This document shows positions 8,213-21,142 of a stretch of DNA of 64,000 bases, piece after piece. This DNA is from Archivesica marissinica (taxonomy: Eukaryota > Mollusca > Bivalvia > Venerida > Vesicomyidae). The notes beneath the pieces are model-generated. The model was given only the letters and a program-made list of their open reading frames with translations. It ran no database searches and was not told the origin of the DNA. The stretch spans positions 18,217,811 through 18,281,810 of the forward strand of contig CM026386.1 of NCBI GenBank assembly GCA_014843695.1, in the 5' to 3' direction. The stretch's first letter is position 1, and the number at the start of each line of letters is the position of its first letter. A program made the translations under genes and the position numbers.

Positions 8213-11200
8213 TGTGTGTTCTATGAGAGATACATTGGTAGGTTATCTAATGCTCTATGAGAGACGCATCGGTAGTTTATCTAGTGTTGTATGAGAGACG
8301 CATCGGTAGTTTATCTAATGCTCTATGAGAGACGCATCGGTAGTTTATCTAGTGCTCTATGAGAGACACATCGGTAGTTTATCTAGTGTTCTATGAGAGA
8401 CGCATCGGTAGTTTATCTAGTGTTCTATGAGAGACAGACACATCGGTAGTTTATCTAGTGTTCTATGAGAGACAGACACATCGGTAGTTTATCTGTGTTC
8501 TATAAGAGACAGACACATCGGTAGTGTATCTAATGCTCTATGAGAGACGCATCGGTAGTTTATCTAGTGTTGTATGAGAGACACATCGGTAGTTTATCTA
8601 GTGTTCTATGAGAGATGCATCGGTAGTTTATCTAGTGTTGTATGAGAGACACATCGGTAGTTTATCTAGTGTTCTATGAGAGACACATCGGTAGTTTATC
8701 TAGTGTTGTATGAGAGACACATCGGTAGTTTATCTAGTGTTGTATGAGAGACACATCGGTAGTTTATCTAGTGTTGTATGAGAGACGCATCGGTAGTTTA
8801 TCTAATGTTCTATGGGAGACGCATCGGTAGTGTATCTAATGCTCTATGAGAGACGCATCGGTAGTTTATCTAGTGTTCTATGGGAGAGGCATCGGTAGTT
8901 TATCTAGTGTTCTATGAGAGATGCATCGGTAGTTTATCTAGTGCTCTATGAGAGACACATTGGTAGTTTATCTAGTGTTCTATGAGAGATGCATCGGTAG
9001 TTTATCTAATGTTCTATGAGAGACAGACATATCGGTAGTTTATCTGTGTTCTATAAGAGACAAACGCATCGGTAGTTTATAATGCTCTATGAGAGACGCA
9101 TCGGTAGTTTATCTAGTGTTCTATGAGAGACACATCGGTAGTTTATCTAGTGCTCTATGGGAGACGCATCGGTAGTTTATCTAATGTTCTATGAGAGACG
9201 CATCGGTAGTTTATCTAGTGCTCTATGAGAGACACATCGGTAGTTTATCTAGTGTTCTATGAGAGACGCATCGGTAGTTTATCTAGTGTTCTATGAGAGA
9301 CACATCGGTAGTTTATCTAGTGTTGTATGAGAGACGCATCGGTAGTTTATCTAATGTTCTATGAGAGACGCATCGGTAGTTTATCTAGTGTTCTATGAGA
9401 GATGCATCGGTAGTTTATCTAGTGTTCTATGAGAGACACATCGGTAGTTTATCTAATGTTCTATGAGAGACACATCGGTAGTTTATCTAGTGTTCTATGA
9501 GAGACACATCAGTAGTTTATCTAGTGTTCTATGAGAGACACATCGGTAGTTTATCTAATGTTCTATGAGAGACACATCGGTAGTTTATCTAGTGTTCTAT
9601 GAGAGACACATCGGTAGTTTATCTAATGTTCTATGAGAGACACATCGGTAGTTTATCTAATGTTCTATAAGAGACACATCGGTAGTTTATCTAGTGTTCT
9701 ATGAGAGACACATCGGTATTTTATCTAGTGTTCTATGAGAGACACATCGGTAGTTTATCTAGTGTTGTATGAGAGACACATCGGTAGTTTATCTAGTGTT
9801 GTATGAGAGACACATCGGTAGTTTATCTAGTGTTGTATGAGAGATGCATCGGTAGTTTATCTAATGTTCTATGGGAGACGCATCGGTAGTGTATCTAATG
9901 CTCTATGAGAGACGCATCGGTAGTTTATCTAGTGTTCTATGGGAGAGGCATCGGTAGTTTTTCTAGTGTTCTATGAGAGATGCATTGGTAGTTTATCTAA
10001 TGTTCTATGAGAGACGCATCGGTAGTTTATCTAGTGTTCTATGAGAGACGCATCGGTAGTTTATCTAGTGTTCTATGAGAGATGCATCGGTAGTTTATCT
10101 AGTGTTCTATGAGAGACGCATCGGTAGTTTATCTAGTGTTCTATGAGAGATGCATCGGTAGTTTATCTAGTGTTCTATGAGAGACGCATCGGTAGTTTAT
10201 CTAATATTCTATGAGAGATGCATCGGTAGTTTATCTAGTGCTCTATGAGAGATGCATCGGTAGTTTATCTAGTGCTCAATGAGAGACACATTGGTAGTTT
10301 ATCTAGTGTTCTATGAGAGACGCATCGGTAGTTTATCTAATGTTCTATGAGAGACAGACACATCGGTAGTTTATCTGTGTTCTATAAGAGACAAACGCAT
10401 CGGTAGTTTATAATGCTCTATGAGAGACGCATCGGTAGTTTATCTAGTGTTCTATGAGAGACACATCGGTAGTTTATCTAGTGCTCTATGGGAGACGCAT
10501 CGGTAGTTTATCTAATGTTCTATGAGAGACGCATCGGTAGTTTATCTAGTGCTCTATGAGAGACACATCGGTAGTTTATCTAGTGTTCTATGAGAGACGC
10601 ATCGGTAGTTTATCTAGTGTTCTATGAGAGACACATCGGTAGTTTATCTAGTGTTGTATGAGAGACACATCGGTAGTTTATCTAATGTTCTATGAGAGAC
10701 ACATCGGTAGTTTATCTAGTGTTCTATGAGAGACACATCGGTAGTTTATCTAGTGTTCTATGAGAGACACATCGGTAGTTTATCTAATGTTCTATGAGAG
10801 ACACATCGGTAGTTTATCTAGTGTTCTATGAGAGACACATCGGTAGTTTATCTAATGTTCTATGAGAGACACATCGGTAGTTTATCTAATGTTCTATAAG
10901 AGACACATCGGTAGTTTATCTAGTGTTCTATGAGAGACACATCGGTATTTTATCTAGTGTTCTATGAGAGACACATCGGTAGTTTATCTAGTGTTCTATG
11001 AGAGACGCATCGGTAGTTTATCTAATGCTCTATGAGAGATGCATCGGTAGTTTATCTAGTGCTCTATGAGAGACACATCGGTAGTTTATCTAGTGTTCTA
11101 TGAGAGACACATCGGTATTTTATCTAGTGCTCTATGAGAGATGCATCGGTAGTTTATCTAATGTTCTATGGGAGACACATTGGTAGTTTATCTAGTGCTG

Positions 11201-13565
11201 TATGAGAGACACATCGGTAGTTTATCTAGTGTTCTATGAGAGCCGCATCAGTAGTTTATCTAATGTTCTATGGGAGACGCATCGGTAGTTTATCTAATGT
11301 TCTATGAGAGACGCATCGGTAGGTTATCTAATGTTCTATGAGAGACGCATCGGTAGGTTATCTAATGTTCTATGAGAGACGCATCAGTAGTTTATCTAGT
11401 GTTCTATGAGAGACGCATCGGTAGTTTATCTAATGTTCTATGAGAGACACATCGGTAGTTTATCTAATGTTCAATGAGAGACGCATTGGTAGTTTATCTA
11501 ATGTTCTATGAGAGACACATCGGTAGGTTATCTAATGCTCTATGAGAGACGCATCGGTAGTTTATCTAATGTTCAATGAGAGACACATCGGTAGTTTATC
11601 TAATGTTCTATGGGAGACACATCGGTAGTTTATCTAGTGTTCAATGAGAGACGCATCGGTAGTTTATCTAATGTTCTATGAGAGACACATTGGTAGTTTA
11701 TCTAGTGTTCTATGAGAGACACATCGGTAGTTTATCTAGTGTTCTATGAGAGACGCATCGGTAGTTTATCTAATGTTCTATGGGAGACGCATCGATAGTT
11801 TATCTAGTGTTCTATGAGAGACGCATCGCTAGTTTATCTAATGTTCTATGGGAGACGCATCGGTAGTTTATCTAGTGCTCTATGAGAGACGCATCGGTAG
11901 TTTATCTAATGCTCTATGAGACGCATCGGTAGTTTATCTAGTGCTGTATGAGAGACGCATCGGTAGTTTATCTAGTGTTCTATGGGAGACGCATCGGTAG
12001 TTTATCTAGTGTTCTATGAGAGACACATCGGTAGTTTATCTAATGTTCTATGAGAGACACATCAGTAGTTTATCTAGTGTTCTATGAGAGACACATCGGT
12101 AGTTTATCTAATGTTCTATGAGAGACACATCGGTAGTTTATCTAATGTTCTATGAGAGACACATCGGTAGTTTATCTAGTGTTCTATGAGAGACACATCG
12201 GTATTTTATCTAGTGTTCTATGAGAGACACATTGGTAGTTTATCTAGTGTTCTATGAGAGACGCATCGGTAGTTTATCTAATGTTCTATGGGAGACGCAT
12301 CAGTAGTTTATCTAGTGCTCTATGAGAGACGCATCGGTAGTTTATCTAATGCTCTATGAGAGACGCATCGGTAGTTTATCTAGTGCTGTATGAGAGACGC
12401 ATCGGTAGTGTATCTAATGTTCTATGGGAGACACATCGGTAGTTTATCTAGTGTTCTATGAGAGACGCATCAGTAGTTTATCTAATGTTCTATGAGAGAC
12501 ACATAGGTAGTTTATCTTATGTTCTATGCGAGACACATCGGTAGTTTATCTAATGTTCTATGAGAGACGCATCAGTAGTTTATCTAATGTTCTATGGGAG
12601 ACGCATCGGTAGTTTATCTAATGTTCTATGAGAGATGCATCGGTAGTTTATCTAATGTTCTATGAGAAACGCATCGGTAGTTTATCTAATGTTCTATGAG
12701 AGACGCATCGGTAGTTTATCTAATGTTCTATGAGAGACGCATCGGTAGATTATCTAATGTTCTATGAGAGACGCATCGGTAGTTTATCTAGTGCTCTATG
12801 AGAGACGCATCGGTAGTTTATCTAGTGTTCTATGAGAGACACATTGGTAGTTTATCCAATGTTCTATGAGAGACACATCGGTAGTTTATCTAGTGCTCTA
12901 TGAGAGACGCATCGGTAGTTTATCTAATGTTCTATGAGAGACGCATCGGTAGTTTATCTAGTGTTCTATGAGAGACGCATCGGTAGTTTATCTAATGTTC
13001 TATGAGAGCGCATCGGTAGTTTATCTAATGTTCTTTGAGAGACGCATCGGTAGTTTATCTAGTGTTCTATGAGAGACGCATTGGTAGTTTATCTGGCGCT
13101 TTATGAGAGACGCATCGGTAGTTTATCTGGCGCTTTATGAGAGATGCATCGGTAGTTTATCTAGTGCTCTATGAGAGACACATCGGTAGTTTATCTAATG
13201 CTCTATGAGAGACGCATCAGTAGTTTATCTAATGTTCTATGAGAGACGCATCGGTAGTTTATCTAGTGTTCTATGAGAGACGCATCGGTAGTTTATCTAA
13301 TGTTCTATGAGAGCGCATCGGTAGTTTATCTAATGTTCTTTGAGAGACGCATCGGTAGTTTATCTAGTGTTCTATGAGAGACGCATTGGTAGTTTATCTG
13401 GCGCTTTATGAGAGACGCATCGGTAGTTTATCTGGCGCTTTATGAGAGATGCATCGGTAGTTTATCTAGTGCTCTATGAGAGACACATCGGTAGTTTATC
13501 TAATGCTCTATGAGAGACACATCGGTAGTTTATCTAATGCTCTATGAGAGACGCATCGGTAGTAT
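8213..13565. repeat. 34-base minisatellite filling intron 7
   Basis: About 157 units of a 34-base repeat with core ATCGGTAGTTTATCTAGTGT then TCTATGAGAGAC. Positions alternate between CGC/CAC/TGC and between AGTG/AATG. Some units carry extra AGACAG bases and others have small deletions, so there is no reading-frame constraint. Long blocks recur (for example near 9130-9780 and 10440-10990), showing segmental amplification. It occupies nearly all of intron 7. Confidence 0.97.
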
Positions 13566-13616
13566 GCTAATAAGGAAACATAATCAACAACATATTTCCA
13601 AGAACTCTAAACCTAC

Positions 13617-13785
13617 CTAGTGACTTGTTCACTGACACGTAATCTTGTACAATTTCTACAGTACGGAAACCAATTCGAATCGTCTTGCTGTCCGTAGTTC
13701 CGAACGAGTCGGTGAATATTACACTCAAATCGTATAGAGTCTGGTTCCCGTACCCGTTCGGCCACCACGCGTGTATTATAACAGT
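13617..13785 (-). CDS. MANBA: Beta-mannosidase exon 7
   Basis: Acceptor ATTACAG, phase 0 in; donor CTAG/GTAGGT, phase 1 out; 169 bases. It reads TVIIHAWWPNGYGNQTLYDL, then SVIFTDSFGTTDSKTIRIGF and RTVEIVQ. WWPxGxGxQxLY and GFRTVE are typical of the Ig-like domain before the barrel. Confidence 0.95.
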
Positions 13786-13839
13786 CTGTAATATAATGAG
13801 ATAATTTATAGATATAATAATAGGCGATACACGTTGTCC

Positions 13840-14003
13840 TCCGTATTTGTATATTTTGGAGGATAGTACATGATAAAATATAGCACTGCTCTTGTTATTT
13901 TAACGTGCAAGGTGTAAAGCTCCTCAGTGCGGTATACAACCGATCCTCTTGCTGCGTTGCGGGTCCAGCGTGTTACCACTGGAGACGACTCATCCGCTCT
14001 ATG
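13840..14003 (-). mobile_element. SINE family C, degraded copy
   Basis: TTGGAGGATAGTAC near 13857, an AGGTGTAAAGCTCC phrase and a GTGTTACCACTGGA stretch match the family in reverse orientation with many differences. Confidence 0.55.
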
Positions 14004-14264
14004 GAAAGGCAGAAGATAACATGATATTGTAAATCAGATGGAAACACATTAGCGGCACAGACGTTCGGATTCAAAACAAACAAAATTTATATTTACTTTT
14101 GAGAACATTATGTTACGCCATAGGCTTGACACTATACATACACAAATTACAAATGTTATGCCATATCCAAGCAAGTTTTAAAATGATAACTCTTCATACA
14201 GTGTATGACTTTGATAATTGATCGTTTGTTTGCTCGCTCGCTCGTTCGTTCACTCGATCGTTTT

Positions 14265-14415
14265 TTAGGGGGGTTTAAAGTCGTGCAAATAACTTTGGGC
14301 ATATGGCAACTCACCAGCTATTATTGGTGGAGGATTGCCACGGGTGCATATTCCAGCAATATTGCCGGCACGGTTACACGGGTACAACCACCAACCTACC
14401 ACAAACCAGCGGATA
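14265..14415 (+). repeat. Dispersed element with CAGCTATTATTGGTGGAGG
   Basis: This shares CAGCTATTATTGGTGGAGG and CAGCAATATTGCCGGCACGG-like phrases with 2910-3010 and 4660-4740. The same core was amplified into the intron 1 array at 39053-41784. Confidence 0.6.
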
Positions 14416-14516
14416 GCTTCCCCACAAGAAATAATTCGACACATCAGTTTGTATATACAATGTGCCTAGTAGTATAGTGGTAGGTCTAGGTGCTGCATAC
14501 TTGTTATTAGTTTATT

Positions 14517-15305
14517 TATTGTGGACATTTTAATATATCTAAATGTATTGTGGACACTTTAATATATCTAAACCTATTGTGGACACTTTAATATATCTAA
14601 ATGTATTGTGGACACTTTAATATATCTAAATGTATTGTGGACACTTTAATATATCTAAATTTATTGTGGATACTTTAATATATATAAATGTATTGTGGAC
14701 ACTTTAATATATCTAAATTTATTGTGGACATTTTAATATATCTAAATGTATTGTGGACACTTTAATATATCTAAACCTATTGTGGACACTTTAATATATC
14801 TAAATGTATTGTGGACACTTTAATATATCTAAATGTATTGTGGACACTTTAATATATCTAAATGTATTGTGGACACTTTAATATATCTAAATGTATTGTG
14901 GACACTTTAATATATCTAAATTTATTGTGGATACTTTAATATATATAAATGTATTGTGGACACTTTAATATATCTAAATGTATTGTGGACACTTTAATAT
15001 ATCTAAATGTATTGTGGACACTTTAATATATCTAAATTTATTGTGGATACTTTAATATATCTAAACCTATTGTGGACACTTTAATATATCTAAATGTATT
15101 GTGGACACTTTAATATATCTAAATGTATTGTGGACACTTTAATATATCTAAATGTATTGTGGACACTTTAATATATCTAAATTTATTGTGGACACTTTAA
15201 TATATCTAAATGTAGTGTGGACACTTTAATATATCTAAATGTATTGTGGACACTTTAATATATCTAAATTTATTGTGGACACTTTAATATATCTAAATTT
15301 ATTGG
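14517..15305. repeat. 29-base minisatellite in intron 6
   Basis: About 27 units of a 29-base AT-rich repeat (TATTGTGGACACTTTAATAT plus ATCTAAATG) with few substitutions. It ends about 50 bases before exon 6 in genomic order. Confidence 0.96.
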
Positions 15306-15358
15306 AATAAATACGGTTTAAACCAATATATCTAAATACAACGTCAATAGTGTTGTAC

Positions 15359-15531
15359 CTTTGGAATGGTGATGTTCAATGTTGCCTTGTTGTTAGCTGG
15401 GGTGAGAGTTACTGGCATTGACTCTATCACTGTTGTATTAGCAAGCTTCACGTCTATATGACCATGAGGTGTTGTACCTGGTGGGACCTCCATAAAAACA
15501 TCCACCTTCAACAACCAGGATCCATCTTCAT
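15359..15531 (-). CDS. MANBA: Beta-mannosidase exon 6
   Basis: Acceptor TACATGCAG, phase 1 in; donor AAG/GTACAAC, phase 0 out; 173 bases. It reads HEDGSWLLKVDVFMEVPPGT, then TPHGHIDVKLANTTVIESMP and ATLNITIPK, corresponding to the Ig-like domain in GH2 beta-mannosidases. NTT and NIT are possible N-glycosylation sites. Confidence 0.92.
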
Positions 15532-15639
15532 CTGCATGTACAAGGTTTACCAAATATATAGATGTGTTTCGTGTACATTACATAATTATGCAATGCATAG
15601 CATATTTACTTAAATGTCGTTTTGTTTCTTTGTATATTG

Positions 15640-15975
15640 TCAGACTCGAATAATGATTAAAACCATAGGGCATTGAATGTTACTGAACTGTCATTGCGTC
15701 CTTTTGTTGCTTGGTAACTTGCCAGATTCGCATAACGATTAAAGCCAACGGGAATTGAATGGTACCGAACTGTCCTTACGTGTTTTTGTTGCTTGGTAAA
15801 TTTCCCGACTAGCATACGAATTAATGGCAAAGGGAATTGAATGTTACCGAACTGTCCGTAAGTTGTTTTATTGCTTGGTAAGTTACCAGACTAGCATACG
15901 AATTAAAGGCAAAGGGAATTGAGCATTTTCCGAACTGCCCTTAAAAGTCGTTTTGGTGCTTGATAAGTTAACATT
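15640..15975. repeat. About four copies of an 86-base tandem repeat
   Basis: Each copy has GCATACGAATTAAAGGCAAA-like, GGGAATTGAATGTTACCGAA-like and TTGCTTGGTAAGTT-like blocks, in intron 5. The copies differ by many substitutions, so this is an older array. Confidence 0.8.
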
Positions 15976-16395
15976 TAAGGAATGATTCGCGGGTTAATAG
16001 TTTCCATCGGGGTATGAACTATATTGGGTGTGGTTAAAGTGTGTGGAGGTCGAAGGCACAAAAAAACACGACACACCGGTACAAAACAACGATCAAACGA
16101 TCCAATATCGTCAAAAGGTGTAATCTGTGCTTACACCACCAATTCAATTATCGCAAATTCCATGTGTTGCTTCAAAACACTAAGGAACTTCATCTACTTT
16201 GATTGTTGGTGTCACTTCGGTTTGCGTTAAGATTTGAACTATGTTTCGAGCGTGGGCTTAGTTTCAACATATTATTTTCTATCATGTACATGATTATTTA
16301 CAACAATTGTATTAAGGAATTGGGCAGAAAGCTATACAGCTTACAGTTGTCGTCTCTTTTTGGGTTTGTATATATGCTTTACGGAACAGGTTGTA

Positions 16396-16495
16396 GCACC
16401 GTTAAACGTCATAGCTCCGCTAAACGTCATAAGACAGCTAAACGTCATAAGACCGCTAAACGTCATAAACAATTCTGCTATACGTCATAAGACCG
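16396..16495. repeat. 17-base GCTAAACGTCATAAGAC repeat
   Basis: About five units in intron 5. Each contains ACGTCAT, a CRE-like core, but the array looks like an ordinary short minisatellite. Confidence 0.8.
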
Positions 16496-16576
16496 CTTTA
16501 GCAGTGCTACATACGGTTTATTTCCAACGTCAGCGATATGCAGGTAAATGTCTATGTCGCCTTTTGGAAGAGTCAT

Positions 16577-16665
16577 GGTGTGTAAGTGGCCCCGTCTAGC
16601 TCAGTCGTTAGGGCGTTCACTCTGTAAACGAAAGGGGTCCCGGGTTCGAGACCAGGATATGGCTG
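16577..16665 (+). mobile_element. tRNA-like SINE head
   Basis: A box TAGCTCAGTCGTTAGGGCG, a TCTGTAA anticodon-loop-like segment and B box GGGTTCGAGACC are present. The ends do not pair as an acceptor stem, so this is a tRNA-derived repeat rather than a tRNA gene. Confidence 0.55.
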
Positions 16666-16675
16666 CACATGTTTC

Positions 16676-17065
16676 TCACACTGTCACACCGTCACACTGT
16701 TACACTGTTACACTGTCACACCGTCACACAGTCACACCGTTACACTGTTACACCGCCACATTGTCACACTGTCACACTGTTACACCGTCACACTGTTACA
16801 CCGCCACACTGTCACACCGTCACACTGTCACACCGTCACACAGTTACACTGTCACATAGTCACACTGTCACACTGTTACACAGTCACACTGTCACACCAT
16901 CACACTGTCACACTGTTACACCTCACAGTCACACTGTCACACTGTCACACTGTCACACTGTTACACCGTCACACTGTCACATAGTCACACTGTCACACTG
17001 ATACACCGTCACACAGTCACACTGTCACACCATCACACTGTCACACTACCACACAGCCACACTGT
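16676..17065. repeat. TCACACTGT-type 9-base array in intron 5
   Basis: About 43 short units (TCACACTGT, TTACACCG, TCACATAG and variants) running to within 50 bases of exon 5. No coding content. Confidence 0.93.
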
Positions 17066-17110
17066 CACGGTGACATCTACAACAAGGTCTAGTATAATAC
17101 AAGTACTTAC

Positions 17111-17178
17111 GTTTTGTACTTTCTGACGTCACATCTCTAATCACGGATGTGTCGTACCCCTCAATATAAATGTTTTTC
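17111..17178 (-). CDS. MANBA: Beta-mannosidase exon 5
   Basis: Acceptor TCCTGCAG-like (TTCTGCAG), phase 2 in; donor AAAC/GTAAGT, phase 1 out; 68 bases. It completes the Trp of QGIW and reads KNIYIEGYDTSVIRDVTSES then TK. It is short but joins exons 4 and 6 in phase and matches the family's GIWKxVxIExY stretch. Confidence 0.9.
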
Positions 17179-17937
17179 CTGCAGAATAGAAATAGCGATA
17201 ATGAAACGGTCCTTGACGAGAAGCATACTATTATGGACATTTTTCGGTTCAGTGATGATGGAATTATATTTCACCGAATGAACATTGAAAGCATTTTTAT
17301 CACAAGTGGCGCTATGAGTTATAAATTATAATACTATCTTTCTATGTTACCATTAGTCTCAGAGCTAGGCCTACACACCGGGCATGCAAACGAACCAGGG
17401 ATGCATCTGGAATTGGAGCGTCTTATGTATATTGCCCTACCCTCCAAACAATAAAATGACTGCTAAGCGTATGTGCCTGGTGCTGGCGACGTTGACTTAA
17501 AGCCTCGTTAAAGGTTCGATATCGCAATTTTGACGACCACATTTATTGTTACGCCTACGAATCACTAACTAGTAGCTAAATATAGGCAATCGAAGAGAGA
17601 TAACTACAGTCCTGATAGTAACTGATTTCTGTAAGAGTTATCGCGTGTGGTGGAGACCGTAGACCTCAACGCTAATGTCAAGCGCACCCAATGTAGTTCA
17701 TACACCGATGAACACTATTAATGGGTGATTCATTACATTAATTATAGCACTAAGATATTACAATCACGACATCACCAAACATCAAAGCATTGTTTCAAAG
17801 AAGTGTTGCCATTACATTACATGAATAAAGAATTAGTGGCATATTTGGTAACTCTACTGTAAGTAGTATGGACGCTACCATCTTGGATTGACGATGTCAC
17901 GTGACTTCTAAAAAATATTCAAATTACAAATGATACG

Positions 17938-18875
17938 TAACTCTCAACACATTTTATTCTAATTTAAAATGCTGCATGTTTAGCTGCATATATTTGATTT
18001 AATATAATTATTACTGCGCATATGTGAAGCGTGCATGCGTGTTATTAGCTCCACTAACCGGAACTGTGTTATGTTTAGCAATGACGTCATAACCACACTA
18101 TCAATTCACAATGGTCGCCAAATTACAAATGAAACGTATATGCATTTAAAGCGACATTACATCGTAAAAATCCCCAAAAATGATGCATTGTTCACGTACA
18201 AATGCATTGCTACTACAAATTCTTCCGAATACATTCGAACACATATATTGAATAAAAAAACAATGTGTTTGTGGTCTACAAACTTTCAAAAGTGAATGTA
18301 GGATTTTATATACCGGTCATCCACGCTCCTGAATGACATTACTTTGTCATTGTAGTCAATACTAAACGCTTGATTATGTCGCTTAGAGATAATAAATGTA
18401 ACTAAGATTAGCCTACAAATGTGCATATGAACAAATGTGAGATATAACGGTAAGTCTGTACCATACATCTCGTTATTCGGGATGTACAGGTTGTATTACG
18501 CATGTATGTTGACCTTGTTTACATTAGTGTGTTATGTCAACAAACCGCGTATACGACGCTTGTTTATTAGTTGAAATACTCAGTTTTGGAGGCAAATATT
18601 TGGGGGGAAATTATACCATATAATAGCAAATTATATTCAGTATAAGTTTGCGTTTTCACTGATGTAGTGTCGCTTTAACTCTCAACACATTTTTTTCTAA
18701 TTTAAAATGCTCCATGCTTAACTGCATATATTCGATTTAACATAAGTGTGCATGCATATGTGAAGCGTGCATGTGTGAAACGTGCATGTGTGAAGCGTGC
18801 ATGTGTGAAGCGTGCGCATGTGTTATTAGCTCCACAAACCGGAACTGTATTCTGTCTAGCTATGACGTCATTAAC
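17938..18875. repeat. Two copies of a ~160-base dispersed repeat
   Basis: 17938-18092 and 18677-18875 share ACTCTCAACACATTTT, AAAATGCTNCATG, GCATATGTGAAGCGTGCATG and ATTAGCTCCAC...ACCGGAACTGT, in the same orientation. The second copy contains about four tandem GTGTGAAGCGTGCAT units. They lie in the intron after exon 4b. Confidence 0.7.
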
Positions 18876-18923
18876 ACACAATTCAAAATGGCCGCCACCA
18901 ATTCACTTTATTTCTTCACATAC

Positions 18924-19123
18924 CAGATTCCCTGAGTAGGAAACGACGGACCCCAATCCCAGCTGAAGGAACACTGTGTTTTGCGTATCAGGTTTGCCCC
19001 ACATTCACCGTGGAACACCGACTGTACGCACAGGGGAAGAATCGGGTACGCTCGTTTCTTTGCTATTTCCTCGACGTACTTAGTCGCAGAACGGAATGTG
19101 ACGGATATTGTATTTAGTCCAGC
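18924..19123 (-). CDS. MANBA: Beta-mannosidase exon 4b (canonical version)
   Basis: Acceptor TTCTAG, phase 0 in; donor TCTG/GTATGTG, phase 2 out; exactly 200 bases. It reads AGLNTISVTFRSATKYVEEI, then FHGECGANLIRKTQCSFSWD and WGPSFPTQGIW. It has the family's GEC and PTQGIW and is the closer of the two versions to known beta-mannosidases. Its homologue 4a lies 2.0 kb upstream in the transcript with the same length and phases. Confidence 0.95.
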
Positions 19124-19164
19124 CTAGAAAGAAACATGACCTCCTAGGAGTATAGTTGTTTCGT

Positions 19165-19500
19165 GTAGCAACAGACTCGATCCCCTGCCTGAACCTAAAA
19201 TATTACCAGTCTTTGAGATGGGTCTATTACTGGTGCGGGCAGTTGTCTATTGTTAAAACGTGTGGCCCAAACCATTTGTATTTTCATGCTATGTATTGTA
19301 TATGTGTGACTTATGTACTATTGATTTGCATTAAAATATGGTTAAATAAAATGGGGACTCTAAACCCACGTATCAGGTATCGGTCCTTACACCGGGCATG
19401 TAGGCCTACATAAATGAATCAGGGATGTTTCTGGAATGGGAGCATTTTCTTTATGTTGCATTATCCTCCAAACAATGACGTTACTAACATATTTCTAGAA
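19165..19500 (+). mobile_element. SINE family C, interrupted degraded copy
   Basis: A head fragment (CTCGATCCCCTGCCTGAACC) and body phrases (TTACACCGGGCATG, TTATCCTCCAAACAATGA) are separated by about 140 bases of unrelated sequence. A similar body fragment is near 17370-17455. Confidence 0.5.
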
Positions 19501-19762
19501 CCCCCCCCCCCCATTAACCAAGGGTTACGATAAATAACGAATCCAAAAATATGCTATGATTTGACAGTTCCGTGGTTAGTTTGATGGCCCACACTGGCCT
19601 CCGTAGTGAACGAATGTTAGTTGAGTTAGATACATTGTATATTTAGTTGTATTTAGATGCGGAAACAAGGAGTACACGTGCTATGTTAGTATAGCTATAA
19701 TGGAGTGTATATGATACAGATGTTAGGGTGGGTATGTATTTAACTATTTATCAACGTGTATA

Positions 19763-19940
19763 CAGTCAAACCTGTCTTAAGCAGCCAGCCAAGGGAATCA
19801 CAGAAAGTGGCTGCTTAGCACAGGTGGCTGCTTAATAGAGGTCAACTGTATAATAAAACAACCAATTGGGAATCTGAAAAGTGGCTGCTTAATACAGGTT
19901 GGCTGCTTAATAGAGGTGACCACTAACACAGGTTTCACTG
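19763..19940. mobile_element. MITE with CAGTCAAACCTGT / ACAGGTTTCACTG ends
   Basis: Terminal inverted repeats CAGTCAAACCTGT and ACAGGTTTCACTG are flanked by TA on both sides. Internal GTGGCTGCTTAATACAGGTT blocks repeat in direct order. A second copy is at 49904-50076. This looks like a TA-targeting non-autonomous DNA element. It lies in the intron between exons 4a and 4b. Confidence 0.8.
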
Positions 19941-20234
19941 TATAATCGTTTTTCGGCAAATACAATTTTAAAATTAGTGCTTTCGCGCACGGGTTCCTTA
20001 GACAAAATAGGAATATTCGCTATGGTTTATGAGTGATTTATTTACGAAAGTCGAGTCATAGACAACACTGACCTGTTTAAAAGCGGTGACAATTAAATTC
20101 CATATGCTTATATGATAACATAGTCAAAATATATGTCTTTGCTGGTATAAAATGTCGTTGCAACGAACGTCTGATAATGACGTCACATTTCATCTCGAAC
20201 ACCTGATTCAATCCAAGCCGGAGGAATGTGTGTA

Positions 20235-20491
20235 TTACGTTTATTTAACGTCGCTACCGGTTGCCCATATGAGCGACGCCTCCTGAAGATATTAATCATT
20301 TTGATTTTGGAGGATAGTCTCCTCTGGTTCTTTTACATACACGGTGTAAAGCACCGACAGGAGACCTCGGTTTAACGTCCCATCTGAAAGACTGTTAATT
20401 TTAATAGGGTCAGACGGGGGATCGGGGATCGAACCTGCGATCCCTGGATTACTAGTCCAGCGTGTTACCACTGGACTACAGTTCCGTCTTT
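20235..20491 (-). mobile_element. SINE family C, inverted copy
   Basis: The reverse complement has CTGTAGTCCAGTGGTAACAC, the head loop CTGGACTAGTAATCCAGGGA, a B box in GCAGGTTCGATCCCC, and the family body. It lies between exons 4a and 4b. Confidence 0.83.
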
Positions 20492-21142
20492 AGCCGGAGG
20501 AACAATAAAATATACTATTATATATACACTGAACCGAATTTCTAAACGTCCACCTAATAAATTGTGAGTTTAGGGTAACGGGTCTGTGTATTAGTCCAAA
20601 TATTGGTAGTCTATTGTTATCCACCATACTCTATCAATGTACACTAAGAAAACACCAATGTATTGTCATGGCTGACCAAGCGGAACGGAAGGTTGGAATC
20701 CTAAGTTTTGGCATGAGGACCACGTGCACGGCATGGTGAGTGCTCAATTTGATTGCAATTTATTCTATGTGCGACCCGTAACCGAAAAAACAGAAAATAT
20801 TGCGAGAATGACCATTGAGGAAAGCGGGCGAGCCGTCGGTATGCATGATACAGGCACTTCTATCAGACAGGTATGTTCAGCGTTGTAATTAAATTCGATA
20901 TTTCAATATCATTCTAAATCATTTTCATCGTGTTTCCAGGTTGCACGACTTTTCAACAGACGGCATTCTACTATGGTCTTTACTTGTTGATTGTCTTCAA
21001 CTGTTATACAACACCAGGTGGACGTTTAGACGTGTACATGCATTGATAAATGTAACAGGAATTAGCATGCATACATTAGATAAAGAAGACCACGACAGAC
21101 ATATATATACCATTTCTATTGGAAAACATGAAATGACTATAC

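Noticed and set aside
16577..16665. Functional tRNA gene
   Set aside because: A and B boxes are present, but the acceptor stem does not pair and flanking repeat sequence follows; the other tRNA-like heads in the window fail in the same way.
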